Source of the DNA: Cyclina sinensis
Lineage: Eukaryota > Mollusca > Bivalvia > Venerida > Veneridae
Direction: 5' to 3'
DNA: 64,000 nucleotides
Assembly (NCBI GenBank): GCA_012932295.1
Contig: JAAONU010000014.1
Span: forward strand, 14,263,039 to 14,327,038
Below the pieces are notes generated by a model. That model searched no databases and was not told where the DNA came from. It saw only the letters and a list, made by a program, of their open reading frames with translations. Shown here piece after piece: positions 25,140 to 37,352 of the stretch (position 1 is the first letter of the stretch; the number at the start of each line of letters is the position of its first letter). A program made the position numbers and the translations under genes.

Positions 25140-25725
25140 ATTAAAAGATGGGGCTTGTTACATTCGATGCGACTCATTGAGTGTCTTGGAACATCTGCTA
25201 ACGGCGGCTTCAGATCCTCAGTAGTTCGGCAGATGCAAAAAAACAATGGCCGTCTCACTAAACTGATTTTTCGCGTTAAGAGGCGGCACATGTAGCCTAC
25301 GAATGGCTTGGATTTTTGTCTTTCGTCGAGTCTCGTGAAGTGTCTTTGAACATCGGCTTAAACCAACTTCACATCATCAACAGTTCATTCAGGAGCGGAA
25401 AAAAACCCTCTGTCTCCCCTGCCCTTCCGCGGACTTACGAATGGTCGTAGAAGGCAGAATTTTGTTTTATTCGACGCGTCGTGTCGAGGATCTTGGAACA
25501 TCTGTTATCACTGACTACATATTTTCAACTGTTCGTCTATCAGAAATAAAAATCCAAAGGCCTGGCCCCCGGACAACAGTCCCTTCGACGTCGAATGCGG
25601 TAGATGAAGCCGGCGAACGGCTGGTCATAGAAGGCTCACTTGTGTCAATCAACGCATCTCGTCGAGTGTGTCTGAATACTGCTTTCGCTGACATTGTATT
25701 GCCTACCAGAAGCTAAAAACCAAAA
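25140..25725. repeat. Degenerate tandem repeat, unit about 150-180 bp
   Basis: Four diverged units start near 25163, 25321, 25469 and 25650. Each has a TTCGNCGNG-type block, then GTGTCTTGGAACATC or a variant, then a CAACTGTTC-like block. The region is unusually GC-rich for the window. Confidence 0.6.
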
Positions 25726-25759
25726 GCATGGTCCTCCCTCCCCCCTCAGTGACCAGTGC

Positions 25760-26660
25760 TGTTCGCGATATTTTTTTTCAAATACGGTTTTATGTGCGGG
25801 CCATCCTGAACAGACAGAGGGACAAGAAATTATTGTATACCTGGTCATTTAACATCGGCTATGAGCTACAAGCTATGATAAGAAGATGAAAACAATATCT
25901 GGAGTAATGAATGCACAGTTATTATTTGTTTAGAAGTATAAACTATTTTCCCGGCCCGCGATATTTTATAGAATGCAGTTATATGTGCGAGATATCCTAA
26001 ACACCAGACAGACAGACAAAAAATGTTATATACTTTGTCATTTAACTTCGGCTACAAGCTTTGATACAATTTAAAGATGAAAACAATATCTGAAGTAATG
26101 AAAGCACAGTGATTATTGGAAAATAAGTACAAGTCGAAAATGTTCCCCTGCCCGCGATATTTTGTTAAATGCAGTTTATATGTGCGAGCCATGATGAACA
26201 GAAGGACAGATAGAAAATAATGTTATTTACTCTGTCATTTTACCTAGGCTCCTAGCTACAATGTGATATAAAGATATGGAAATATCTGAAGATGTTCTCT
26301 GAGAGCTTTCCGTTACACACAAACGGACGGGAAGATATTTAAATTTAATTACTTTGTCATTTTATGTAGGCTTTTGGCTACAACGTGATATAAAGCTGAA
26401 AATAATATCTGAAGAAATGAAGGCACAGTAATTATTTGAAAAGAAGTAAAAAACAGGTTATTTTTCCCCGAGCCTCTATATTTGGTTAAATACGGATATA
26501 TGTGCGAGCTATCCTGGACAAACAGACGGACAAAAAATCTGAAAAAATGAAGGCACGGCGATTTGTTGAAAATAAACGATTTCCCCCGTCCTGCGATATC
26601 TTGCAAAATGCGGTTATATGTGCAAGCTTTCCTGAACAGACGAATGGACAGAACATTTTT
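25760..26660. repeat. Degenerate tandem repeat, unit roughly 110-200 bp
   Basis: About five units are anchored by GCGATATTTT followed by ATGCAGTTATATGTGCGAG (near 25767, 25968, 26153, 26478 and 26594). Most carry a CTGTCATTTAAC block and a GAAAACAATATCTG block. It lies directly after the 25.1-25.7 kb repeat. Confidence 0.7.
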
Positions 26661-26759
26661 TTTTCTCATTTTTTCCATTTAGCAGAGAGATTACTCTGCA
26701 GGTATCTGGACAGCTCCCCTCCCGGACAATTCCCCGCTTCCTTATTTTAATAGATTTTT

Positions 26760-29230
26760 ATTTCAAAGGTAGCTTTGTCTGTGATGTTGTTAGTTTGTTG
26801 TATATGACAGTTTCAGCAAAAACGCCTTTCAGTTTGTTGTCGAACAAGCTTGGTTCATGTATATAAACGTGTAAAATATTGCCTTATTTGTTCGAAACTG
26901 TTGTTCTGATAGGAGTAGGGCTACGGCCGGTATGATGGTATAATAATTATTGTATCGGCTAAAGTCGAGTAGTTTGGCTTTTTTAATTGAAAAGGAACCA
27001 GCATTGGAAACAAACAATGGAAACTGGCACTTATGAACATTAAACAGATAATTTAAAATAAAATCCTACCCTGCTGACATGAAAACCCTGTAAGAAGATA
27101 ACCCAAAGTAAAATGTTACTGGCTCTTAACCTAAACAAGCAAAAATTAAATAACAATGAACCAGTATAATCAATCAATAATGCATTTGAAAACCTTAAAG
27201 GTTGTCAATCGTTTCTACGTATTTTTCTCGGAGCATATTTGCTGATTCACTATTTTGGTACGTACTTTTGTACAATATAAAGACATGCATAATCATCTTC
27301 ATCAGAACGATTATTCTGCTATTAGCTCGATTCGCAACTATTCTAGTCAACTGTACAGCAGCGGTGGTTTCAGAAATCTTTTTGTTTTGAGTTTAAGGGA
27401 AATTTTAAGTAATGTTTGGAGAAGCATATAAAATGATCACTGAGTATAAAGTATTTTAAATTCTTTGCAGAATTTTTAACCTAAAATACTTGTTTTTAAT
27501 GCCTTTGAATAAATGGACTCAATATTAAACGTGCCTCACCAGAGTGATATTCAAGCGCAAGAAACACGAAGTGTAATACAACATTAAATGAAAAATGGAG
27601 CAAGGTTGGAAAACAGAACTAAACTAGTTTTTGCATTATTATTTACATATTAGCAAAATTGTTGTTTTATCTGTAAGGATGATGCTTTTATTTTTGTTTT
27701 CTATAATCTGTTCTCTCTCGAAGGTCTGCCAAATGCAATAGAAACATTTATTAATGTGGACATTGCGTCGAAAATTCAACCTTTTAACCCTAAGTGTTAT
27801 AATTTCAAGTGTCTGAGATACAAGCTTTTAAAAGAAAGTATTTTGTCTAGCTCTGTTTCAGCAAGTTACTGTTAAACTGTATGTTGTTAATGATATGAAG
27901 CACAAGACGTTATATTGCAGACCTTAACTATTAAAATTAATAAGATGTCATATAGCGAAATAAATATCTCGTTGTTTGAATTGTTGGTTTTAGAGGTACT
28001 AACATATATAGATAATGACAATATGACAGCGTCTGCTAACGACGCGATTAAACTAACTCTTTCTAGGGAAAGGGAACATTTTCTCTATCTGTCACAAATA
28101 AAAACATCATAGACCATGCACGCAAACCAACGTTTTTTCCTATGCAATTACGGACAGAACGTCAGCAAATGTCAGCCTCTCGGTTGCAGCTGACGACAAA
28201 TACTTTAGTGAACATTGTTCCGTGTTATAGCAGTCAATTAAACCTCCTGCTGAAAATTCTTCCCTATTAGTATATACAGACCAATATTCTGAAAAAGAAC
28301 AAAGCCAGCTTGTAAGCTTTATCTATTTACCCCTTTTCCTTTGAATGTATCAAAGGAAATCACCCCGAAGACTTTGTCTGCAAGGATTTTAAATCAAATA
28401 CGACCACACCAATGCCATCCTCCCACACTTTTGTTTTATCAATCTTTTGACCTTTAGAGCTGTATGTACGACTTTATATCTGGGAAAAAAATCGATATCA
28501 ATAACTGGTTGATATCTAAATGTTAATGATACAAATTTCATAAAAACTATGTTGCTTTTTTTTTAAAAAAGACGTTGTGTTGGAATTAATTTGCTGAAAC
28601 GGTTAACATATTCTTTGAAATAATGTTATAAAATACATTTGAATTTAAATTTTACACAAATACTAAGTATTTTTCTCATATTCAGTAAGTTGACTAAAAC
28701 ATATGCATAAAGTTTGAGCATGGATGTTTTGTGCTATAATACATTTTTGAAAAATACATTGCACTATTTTTTAGCAAAACATTATTCTAGATGACGTTTC
28801 ATCTGCAGAGAAATGAAATGAACGTATTGGTCATTTATGCTTCGTCAGTTCCCTAATGATTCACTTCTAATTGCGTTATTTGCAGTTACGACTATAGTTC
28901 AACTTGACAGTGCTTTCTCACCCTCTGACTACTTTTGATTTATGCTAATTTGCCTACGACGAAGCCCGAAAAATAACTGTGCTGTCATTGTCTTTTAAAC
29001 TGCCGTTAATTTATTGATTGGTCCAAGTGGAACTACTGAGTAAAAGATGAATAGGAAACAGTGGGTAACCACATACAATAGTGGAAAAGGTATTAAAGTT
29101 AAAACAGCATATGATTTTAAAAAAGATGAAACATATTATAGCACCATATTTTACTTCAGTTTTTTTGGTAAATATTTTGCTGCGTTTAGAAGAAGATTTT
29201 TTATCAATGAGATAGACAAAACATGTGTAA
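26760..29230. other. No gene recognised
   Basis: AT-rich sequence. The longest frames (about 65 codons, at 27202 and 27915) have no domain or supporting splice signals. Confidence 0.5.
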
Positions 29231-29301
29231 TGCATCGGCCGGGAATCGAACCCGGGCCGCCCGCGTGGCAGGCGAGCATTCTACCACTGAACCACCGATG
29301 C
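29231..29301 (-). tRNA. tRNA-Gly (anticodon GCC)
   Basis: 71 nt. The acceptor stem GCATCGG pairs fully with CCGATGC, followed by discriminator A. The A-box is TGGTTCAGTGG. The anticodon arm CTCGC-CTGCCAC-GCGGG has GCC at positions 34-36. The T-arm holds the B-box GGTTCGATTCC. CCA is not encoded, as expected in a nuclear genome. There is no intron. All arms pair well, so it should be functional. It sits alone between repeats. Confidence 0.97.
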
Positions 29302-30076
29302 TCACGTTTAAGGACTGACTGCAGCCGTATCAATATTGTTCAACTTTGAAGTAAAAAGAATACCTATCAGTAATTTTTACATCTTTTGCCCGAGGCAATT
29401 GTACACACACACTTTTTGAAAATGTGTTTGAATGTCTTGTTTATTTTGAAAGGATATATGTATAAAATAATACTTTTGTACAATTTGTTTTGTGTCTTAT
29501 TTCATCTTGATAATGTCGTTTTTTTCTGGAATGAAATATGTACTTACTAATGTTTTATACATCTAAGTCTTGTGAAAGGAAGCAATGTCCTTATACAAAA
29601 GTAGGAACATAAACAGTGAAACTATCTCTTCTAAATCGTAGGCTACTTTAAATTCATTGCAACGAAATTGATGTCAGCAAGAATGTATTCAAAGTCTTTT
29701 GTTCGTTTTAATAACATTTCGATGCACAAATAAAAAGGAATATATAAACAATAGTTTTTCTTTAAATAATTGAATAGATTCTTTAAATTCCTAGATGTAT
29801 AATTTGGCTTGGTCCTATTATTTGTCTTAGAATTCTGTCGAAACGAACTAACAAGCAATTGTGGCTTATAGTGTGGGCGAAAAAATTATGTTACCAACTT
29901 TATCATTCGTCATTTATTCGAAGTAAGTGATAACGAGACATTAAACAGATTTGTACGTTGACAACTTACAGATGTTCATTTTCTGGCGAATTCAAGAGAA
30001 ATGTCAGATTCCTGGAATGAGGACAAATATTGTTGTGAATTGCTTATTGCTAAAGCGTGCATTCCAAAAAAGTATA
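29302..30076. other. No gene recognised
   Basis: AT-rich sequence between the tRNA gene and the inverted-repeat element. I see no supported feature. Confidence 0.5.
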
Positions 30077-30947
30077 CAGTGGCACTTCCGAAAACCGAAC
30101 ACCCATGGGACCGGACAAAAAGTTCGGATTTTGGAAGTTTCCGGAATTCAGAAGTACGAATGATCTGGAGCAGTACAGGTGCCAAACACAAGTAGTTCTT
30201 TATGATAGTGAATTCAGTCAGTATTGTTGAGCGTAACAGCGTTTGTAACATGGGAAACATAATGCAAAATTAAAATTAATGAAAACATTCTACACGTATA
30301 TTTTATTATAAAAATGTCATATGTTTTCAAATACATATACATGTATACTGTATTATGTGCAAACACGTTTCTATATGTCAGAACAAAGCTACATTTTGCA
30401 TACCTTTAAAAAAGTTTGAAAAAAATCGCCAATCAGAATAACCAACACATTGGCCGACGTTGGCTAACTTATTACCCTTTTTTAACACCACAATTACAAT
30501 TTAATCCTTAAAGTTGTTTGTAGCAAACACCTGTTATTAATCCGCACTAATCAGCACTATGTTTTATTTACCGCTGTCTAACTATCGATATATTCGGCTG
30601 CATGTCAATTTCAAATTGACAACTTGTTATTCTAACGCATGTCAAAATAAACGATCACCGTTAATTAGTAAACAATAGATAGAGACGTGAAATTTTTGCC
30701 GCAGGTTTTGCGATCTTAGGTCTGTCTTTTTGCACTTTTTTTATTTTTCCGGTATTTGGAAGTAAAATTGCATTGATTTAAACTAAATTTTACGGAAAAA
30801 TCGTCCGGAATTCAGAATTCGGAAGTTCCGGATTTCAGAAGTATGATTTACATAGAAAACAGAAGGAGAAATTTCGGGACTGAGAAAATCGTTCAGTTTT
30901 CAGAAGTTTCCGGTTTTTAGAAGGTCCGGTTTTCGGAAGTTCCACTG
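30077..30947. mobile_element. TA-flanked inverted-repeat element, Tigger/pogo- or Tc1-like, non-autonomous
   Basis: The left end CAGTGGCACTTCCGAAAACC and the reverse-complemented right end CAGTGGAACTTCCGAAAACC differ at one base in 20. Each is bordered by TA. Subterminal copies of GGAAGTTTCCGG-like sequence lie inside both ends. The interior is AT-rich and has no transposase frame. Confidence 0.75.
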
Positions 30948-30949
30948 TA

Positions 30950-33477
30950 TATTGTTTCTCTTTCAAAAAATTTGGAAGTTATGATAACTTGCCAATTGTC
31001 CTTTACGAAACAATATTGTCTCTGTTTTTCCTTAAAACAGTGTTTCAGAGATTGCATCGTACATATAAAGGGTCAATGTAGTGATAAGAGTGTAAAAAAA
31101 ACGATCTAATTAAAACATGTATATTTATCTCACTTAGCAAAATAGATTCCGTTTAAGTCAAAAGACATCAAGACGTCATGTTTTTCCCATTGAGTACTTT
31201 ATATTGTTAAGTCGTTTAAAGCAATTCTAAAGCAGCAAGTAAATATGTCTTCAAAATTAATTATTTATTTTTGTCAGAGCCTGTGTTTAAATAATGGCTA
31301 TATAAGTGCTTTAAGTTAATTGGACAATGCTGTTACAAGCAGCTTTTGAATATATATTCCAAAGGCCTTTAATAATCAAGTTCTTTTATTTTTTAATAAA
31401 ACAGTAGCTTCATATTAAAATCGTGTTTTACAATATTTTTTTATTCTACAAAAACACATGTCTATACCGATATTCATTGGGACTTATTGTTTATGTCGGT
31501 TATGGGAGGTTTTTTATAATCAAGTGTTGTTAAGAGCAAGTTATACTGTAGTATCTTTCTCAATCCCTTCCTATCACAATAGTGTAAATGAATAGCTGTT
31601 ATTTCTTGAATAAATTGTTTCCTACATCACTAATTACAAGAAGCTCTAGTTATATCTTAAGTTATGTTAATTGCATTGTATTGTCATATTTTAAAAACTT
31701 CACAAGTTACTTCATTACGTTTTGTCCGACACAAAACTAAATTACAACACAAAGGCAAAAGGAATACATCTTACGAAACGATTTTTAACAAAATACGTCT
31801 AATTTTTATGCTGAGTTTTATGCAAAGAAATAAGTAACTGTGTAGTCTTTGTCAAAATAGTATCTGAAAATTTGGAAGCACAGAGGCCTCTTACTATCTA
31901 AGGAATCTGACGCTATGAAGTATTAAGTAACTGAAGCTTATAGTCTGGTGACGTAATTTTGTTACTCACACTTCGTCAATTCAAAGGTAAATGACAATGA
32001 GATACTTCCTCGTTGACAATCTGTAGATTGTAACTTCAGCTTAACCTTTCTGACAAATCTGAAATAATTTTTTACAAAAACAAACAACAAACAGGTTCTT
32101 AAAATGGTTTACACCTTTAGGTAAATAATGGATTTTGAGGATAAAAATGTCATGTAAATGTAACACTGTCGTTAGAGAAACATGTACCTAAATTTTAGTT
32201 ATTTTACTGCGTTTTTATTTTTATTCACCAAAAAATTTTTTTAATTTCTTTTTTCAGTATTTTACCTTCAACATTTTAAGAACATATAAACATTAGCAGG
32301 CTTAGTAGCTCTTTATTAAAGCAGCTCGTTCAGAGGTGAACGGTAAAATTAAAAAAAATGTTTTCTACTCTCCATCGTTACTGTTGATGAAGTCTTTGTT
32401 TTCTGACCAAACAAAATCAGCTCGTGTAGGTCACATTGCACGGAAATAATCATTTTTCGTAAACACATACTTGGGGAATTCCAGTTAAATATACAATATG
32501 ATATCCCCGAAGCAGGTGCTTGCTGTACCACGTGAAATGTTCCGCAACATCGCGTCTTCACCAATCTCAGCACAGGCATTCATTTCGTGGATAAATCTTC
32601 CAAACCACTATACAACCAACATAAAGGATGAAAGCTTACAAGAATCTGAGGGTCAATCAAAAAAATCCATGAAACGAAACGAGTACCTATGGTTTTTGTT
32701 CCAATATACATATACGGATATAATGTGAGCGCATGCACAAAGAGTGAATGTGATCAGTCATGTGAACGAAAATAGAAATTCTAAATATAGGTTTTCTACC
32801 GGTCGTAACGCTATAGCCTATGATGGAGAAACTACCCATTTTTTTTGCAATATCACGAAAAGTTACATTGGGTGACAATGAGTCTGTAGATGGGTATTGA
32901 TAGACGTAATATACACATATAGTTAACAACAAATTCTAAGTCAATGATCCAACTGTGAACGAGCTGCTTAATATATTGGTTCTTGCAGCTCATAAATAAT
33001 TCTCCGATCTTACTCCTGACGGATGGCTGAATTTAATTTATATGAGCTCTTGACAAATAATAACTCAAGTTAAATACCTGGTGGTCAGCGCGTTCTTCCG
33101 TTTTATTGTCTGACAGTCTCTCTATCTATTCAGGTGTATAAAACTGTGAACGCAATTCTCATCCAGTTTCATTTCACGGTTTGCTTAAAAATGTTCCAAA
33201 CTGTTGATCATGGTTTTCAGTTGGGTCGGGATTTCCTAGAAAACCTCTACCAATTCCAAAATTTGACACATTAAGAAATAAATAGTTGTGATCAATTTGC
33301 CTGTATATGCTACGCTATGACACATATTCAGATATCAAAAGGCCTGCTTTTAATATCAAATTTATGTTTTTATGATGGCATTAACTTCAATCTTAATAAC
33401 AGTATAGTTGGTAAAAGCAGGCATTTTCAGTAAACATTACGTGTTGTTCGTGTGTCTTGTTTACAAAACTTGAGAAG
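30950..33477. other. No gene recognised
   Basis: AT-rich DNA. A 76-codon frame at 32498-32728 shows no recognisable domain and no codon pattern I can defend. Confidence 0.5.
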
Positions 33478-33538
33478 GCATCGGTCGGGAATCAAAACCG
33501 GTGAGCAGGTGAGCACTCTACCACTGAACCTATGTAGC
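33478..33538 (-). pseudogene. tRNA-Gly pseudogene
   Basis: Clearly related to the tRNA-Gly at 29231-29301. It shares GGTTCAGTGGTAGA, TGCTC, CCTG and TTGATTCCCG. It is 61 nt long, with about 10 bases lost across the anticodon arm and a mispaired acceptor stem (GCTACAT against CCGATGC). It is not functional as a tRNA. Confidence 0.85.
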
Positions 33539-33539
33539 T

Positions 33540-34763
33540 TACAGAATACTATGTCAATATTTTCCTACGTACAAATAACACACCCGTTTATTATGCCTGA
33601 GGCACATTTAATACGAACTTTTTTTGACATTATACGTCAGGAGACGAAGTAAACAAATCAGCTTGGAGTTTTATCGAAACATTCATACGTTTTTTTTTTT
33701 TTTAAATGAATATGTCAACAATTTTTGTTTATTGTATTCTTCTTTTAAATCATTTAACCCCGTACGTTTCATATTTACCTTAACGCAATTTTACACTTGC
33801 CACAGATTTACCACATTGCTTCCTCGTATTAAAACGAAAAAAGCTGTTTCTGCTAAATTCAATCAGGTTTTGTAATGACGCTTCTAAAAACAACCCCAAA
33901 AAAACAAAAACAAAAAACAGCAAAAAAAAAGACAACAAAAAAAAAAAAAACCAACCAAACAAACAAACAAAAAAACCCCCAGACTTTCTCCTTTCTTCTG
34001 CTTCTGAATGCAACTACACTGTTTGCTGAAGTGTCAGCTACGTTTCTCTTATATGTTATGTGCACTGTAGTCTAAAGCTGAACACTAGCTTGACTTTAAA
34101 GACCCGTTTATAGAATTATAATAGAATTAAAAGCAATAAAATTAAATATAAGGTGAAAGTAAAAAACTTAATACAAGCTATGATGCAATTTTTATATGTA
34201 ATACGAACTACAAGTTAGAAGACTCTATCACTCAAATAGCGATCATTTAATCTTTTCGAAAATTAATAAAAATCACTAAAAGGCAAGAATTAAAAAAGTT
34301 TACCTTTCTTAAATTAATTAATAAAAAATACTTATCAAACATTTTATACAACAGTTTAATTTACATGTACACTTTAAATGTGACAGTAATCTAAACTGAA
34401 CAGGAGCTGCAACTATGACACTAATGCCTTCATCATGCGCATTAGAAATAGGGTTCCGAGTTGTCATCTCATACAGTTAAACTTTGCTTAAAATCCCTAC
34501 ATTCACTCGTTTTTGAATGATTGATCGAAGACGAATATGTTACCCAGGTCCCTGTGAAGTTGACATTTGATGCTATGTGCACAATTCAGTAGGAAATATC
34601 TATACATGACTTACCATTCTGTAAAGTTTTATAAATCTATATACATCAGTTCTTGATATATAGATAAGAAACTACTTTATAAATACAGGGCTCTGTAAAC
34701 CCGACCTTTAGTTCAGTCGGCCAAATTACAACCACAGTAATATACTGAAAATACCTAAACAAC
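33540..34763. other. No gene; A-rich low-complexity tract at 33890-33980
   Basis: The A/C-rich stretch near 33890-33980 creates artificial Lys/Thr-rich and Phe-rich frames on opposite strands. Nothing else was recognised. Confidence 0.6.
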
Positions 34764-34804
34764 TGTGTGTGTGTGTGTGTGCGTGTGTGTGCGTGTGTGT
34801 GTGT
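34764..34804. repeat. (GT)n microsatellite
   Basis: About 20 TG/CG dinucleotides, with two C substitutions. Confidence 0.95.
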
Positions 34805-34829
34805 TGTGGGGGGATCTTTAGAACAGTTA

Positions 34830-35360
34830 TTCTAATGTTATTGACCGGAAACCATTTTCAAAGTGTAGGCTCCTGAACTTAACCACACTGGGCCTAAAAA
34901 TCAAAGAGCTATTAACGTCTTGATCGTAAACTGTTTTTAAAGTACGACCCCTGAAAGCTTGACTCAGTGTGCCAAAGAAACAATACGCATCATCTACTCA
35001 TGCATAGCAATCCTGTCAAATTTTAAAATCCCGGTTGCATTTGGTCTTCATTTACTTATCGAAAATCATGTTCAAAGAGTAGGCCTCTGAGCCCAAATTT
35101 TGAGCCTTTGGGCCTAAAAGCAAAATGAGTCACCCGCACATAATGCCCAACGATCACGTAAAGGGTGCAGGTCATTAAAACAGTTGTTCTTCAGGTATTG
35201 AACACAAATCATTCTTAAACTGTAGGCCTCAATGAGCTTGACCTTTGGTACAGCGGGCACAAAATCAAAATAGTTGATCTACAAGAGATGATGACAATAC
35301 TACATACTACAGCTGAAGTATCTGAACCTATGTATTTTTAAGTTATTGATCGAACACCAC
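34830..35360. repeat. Degenerate tandem repeat, unit about 140 bp
   Basis: Blocks resembling TTATTGACCGGAAACCATTT, then a GTAGGCTCCTGAACTT-like block, then a GGGCCTAAAAATCAAA-like block recur near 34838, 34919, 35056, 35198 and 35341. Dispersed repeats of this look are common in bivalve genomes (from memory, not checked). Confidence 0.6.
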
Positions 35361-35714
35361 TTGGTCTATCAACCGACTGACAGATATGAACAAAGCAGTA
35401 TACCACTACTTCTTCGAAGGGGGTTGGTGTGGGGCATAAAACTAATCTTGCATATCAGACAGGATTTTCTACTTTTTACACCGGTGCTGGAAAAACTCAT
35501 CTTACAACCCCTGTGTAACAAGTCGAGGCATTAAAATGACGTCATTTTGGCGCATTTTATTAATGAATTACGTGTTTAGATGACGTAATTTCGCGATTTG
35601 AAATGAAGTTGTAAATTCATACGCTACTATAAAAAAGTGACAAATAAAAACATTAGATTTTCGCAATTTTCATCAGAAATATGATTCACATATAATATGC
35701 AAGATAAAAATCAA

Positions 35715-35836
35715 ACACTGGCTGTCGTTACAGACGGGAATATCTGGCTCTCAGGTAACTGTTTAGCAGAGCCTCGTTACCGCTATAAACAGTTACCCTC
35801 GAGCCCGATATTTCGGTCTGTACCGGCAGCCAGTGT
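35715..35836. mobile_element. Palindromic fold-back element, 122 bp
   Basis: The outer arms ACACTGGCTG / CAGCCAGTGT and the inner arms GGTAACTGTTTA / TAAACAGTTACC pair over about 50 bp each side with a few mismatches. The loop is about 20 nt. There is no coding potential. Confidence 0.8.
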
Positions 35837-36207
35837 AAGATTCATATAAGGTTTTTATAGGGTACCTGATAACAATCTTGAATAATAACAAAATAAAATG
35901 TTCAAAACATATGTTACATATTCTACCGACATGACAAACATACAAAATTGAGAGTACAACTTACATTTTATCGATAACAAGCCGAATTTTTCAAATATAA
36001 AAACAACAACAGACCTTATGAAGTACCCTTTTCTAAGAAGGTCTTCAGCATATAAAAATATGTCAAATGTCTTCAATTTCAACAAGAAAAAAACATAACT
36101 AACATCATCTAAATTAAAAAAAAATGTCTTGATATGAGAAAGCAATTATTAGACCTTCAAATATCATTGTTCCTTTGTCAATTTTCCTAGTTACTAATTT
36201 ACTAATG

Positions 36208-36270
36208 CGTTTTCAATCAAGTGCAAAATTAAAGCAAATGAATGAAAATAAAATGGACAAAAACACGTGA
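36208..36270 (+). mobile_element. Sliver of the gypsy-type gag region
   Basis: About 50 bp resemble the gag-like segment at 11160-11215 and 40145-40200. Shared strings include TTAAAGCAAAT and TGGACAAAAACA. It lies within 20 bp downstream of the HSPA12 copy B stop codon, antisense to the gene, as the intronic fragments are. Confidence 0.5.
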
Positions 36271-36288
36271 TATTTGTCTTTGAATCAG

Positions 36289-37352
36289 TTAGACCTCCAA
36301 GAGATCATAATTAGCCTCTTTTACACGTCCAGTCTTTGTTTCCTTTACAGAAATCTTTAATTCTGTGTTACCGAACTCGAACTGAATGACAAATGGGTTA
36401 TCTTTGTCAGTTGCACCGTGTAAAGGTACACTAATTTCTCCAATCTTTCTACTTCCTTCTTCATCAACATACAAAGGGTGTCGTTTCGGAGAAGTGTACA
36501 CCCACACTTGCATTTCGGACCCGCTGGCGTTAGAAGGTACGTACTCTTGAGTGTAAACCTTTTCTTCTGTTTTGTACTCTTGTCCAACAGTCGCATGCTT
36601 ACTGAAATAGTCCTTGCACAAAATCATGTCGTTAAGGAGTTCTCGTTTTTCTGCTGGATCAATACCGGGTTCAAAATGCTTGTAAGCACATATTCCGTAG
36701 GAGTACTTACACACACGGGCCGTAATCATTTTTGGATTATGTCCAAACAGCACAGCCCCTTTTAAAACAGCTAATCCAGCTTCTTCTGGAATAATCAAAC
36801 GTGCTCTTGGAAAAGTTCTCCGTACTTTATCTTGAAGCATAGGTGATTCACTAAAGCCACCTACCATAAGTATCTTGTCAACGTTTTCCTGTCTAATAGA
36901 ATGAAAGAACTCCTTTACTACCCCGCATATTTGATCACATACGTCGGTGAACAGACCTTTCACAATATCTGCGTCCACTCGCATCTTGCCTTTGGATACT
37001 GTGACCTTGCCCTTCAGGTGTTCCGGAAAAGTAGAGGACTTCATTATTTCTTCTTTGTTGAGCTCTTTATAAGTTTCTGTGAAAGAAACTGGTATCTGGA
37101 TTGTCTCAGTTCCTGTTAAATCAGGGCTGACACGTCGTTTCTTTATCTCAAAACTCTGCAATATTTCAAGGTAATCATCTTTATAACGGTGATGAACGAC
37201 TTCAATTACGTCAGGTCCAAAAACCTCATTCAACAGCTCCTTAAACTTCTCATCAACTTGTATGCCGCCGTATTCCCCGCCGTTTGCTTTGGCCAACTCT
37301 CTCAGGGTGCTGTCTTCTTTTATCTCATGTACAGTCATATCAACTGTCCCTC
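36289..37352 (-). CDS. HSPA12-like copy B, last exon
   Basis: 1064 nt. It enters in phase 1 after acceptor TTTTTGTAG, and the codons upstream that look open are intron. It encodes 353 residues: the GGTVDMTVHEI half of phosphate-2, NGGEYGGIQVD, KILMVGGFSESPMLQ (adenosine motif), and a C-terminal beta-rich segment ending NYDLLEV before TAG. Confidence 0.92.

Noticed and set aside
33780..34075. Lys/Thr-rich and Phe-rich ORFs
   Set aside because: By-products of the A-rich tract at 33890-33980.
35660..35695. Possible hammerhead ribozyme core (CTGATGA followed by GAAA on the minus strand)
   Set aside because: Too few bases between the two motifs to form stem II, and no flanking stem I or III pairing.
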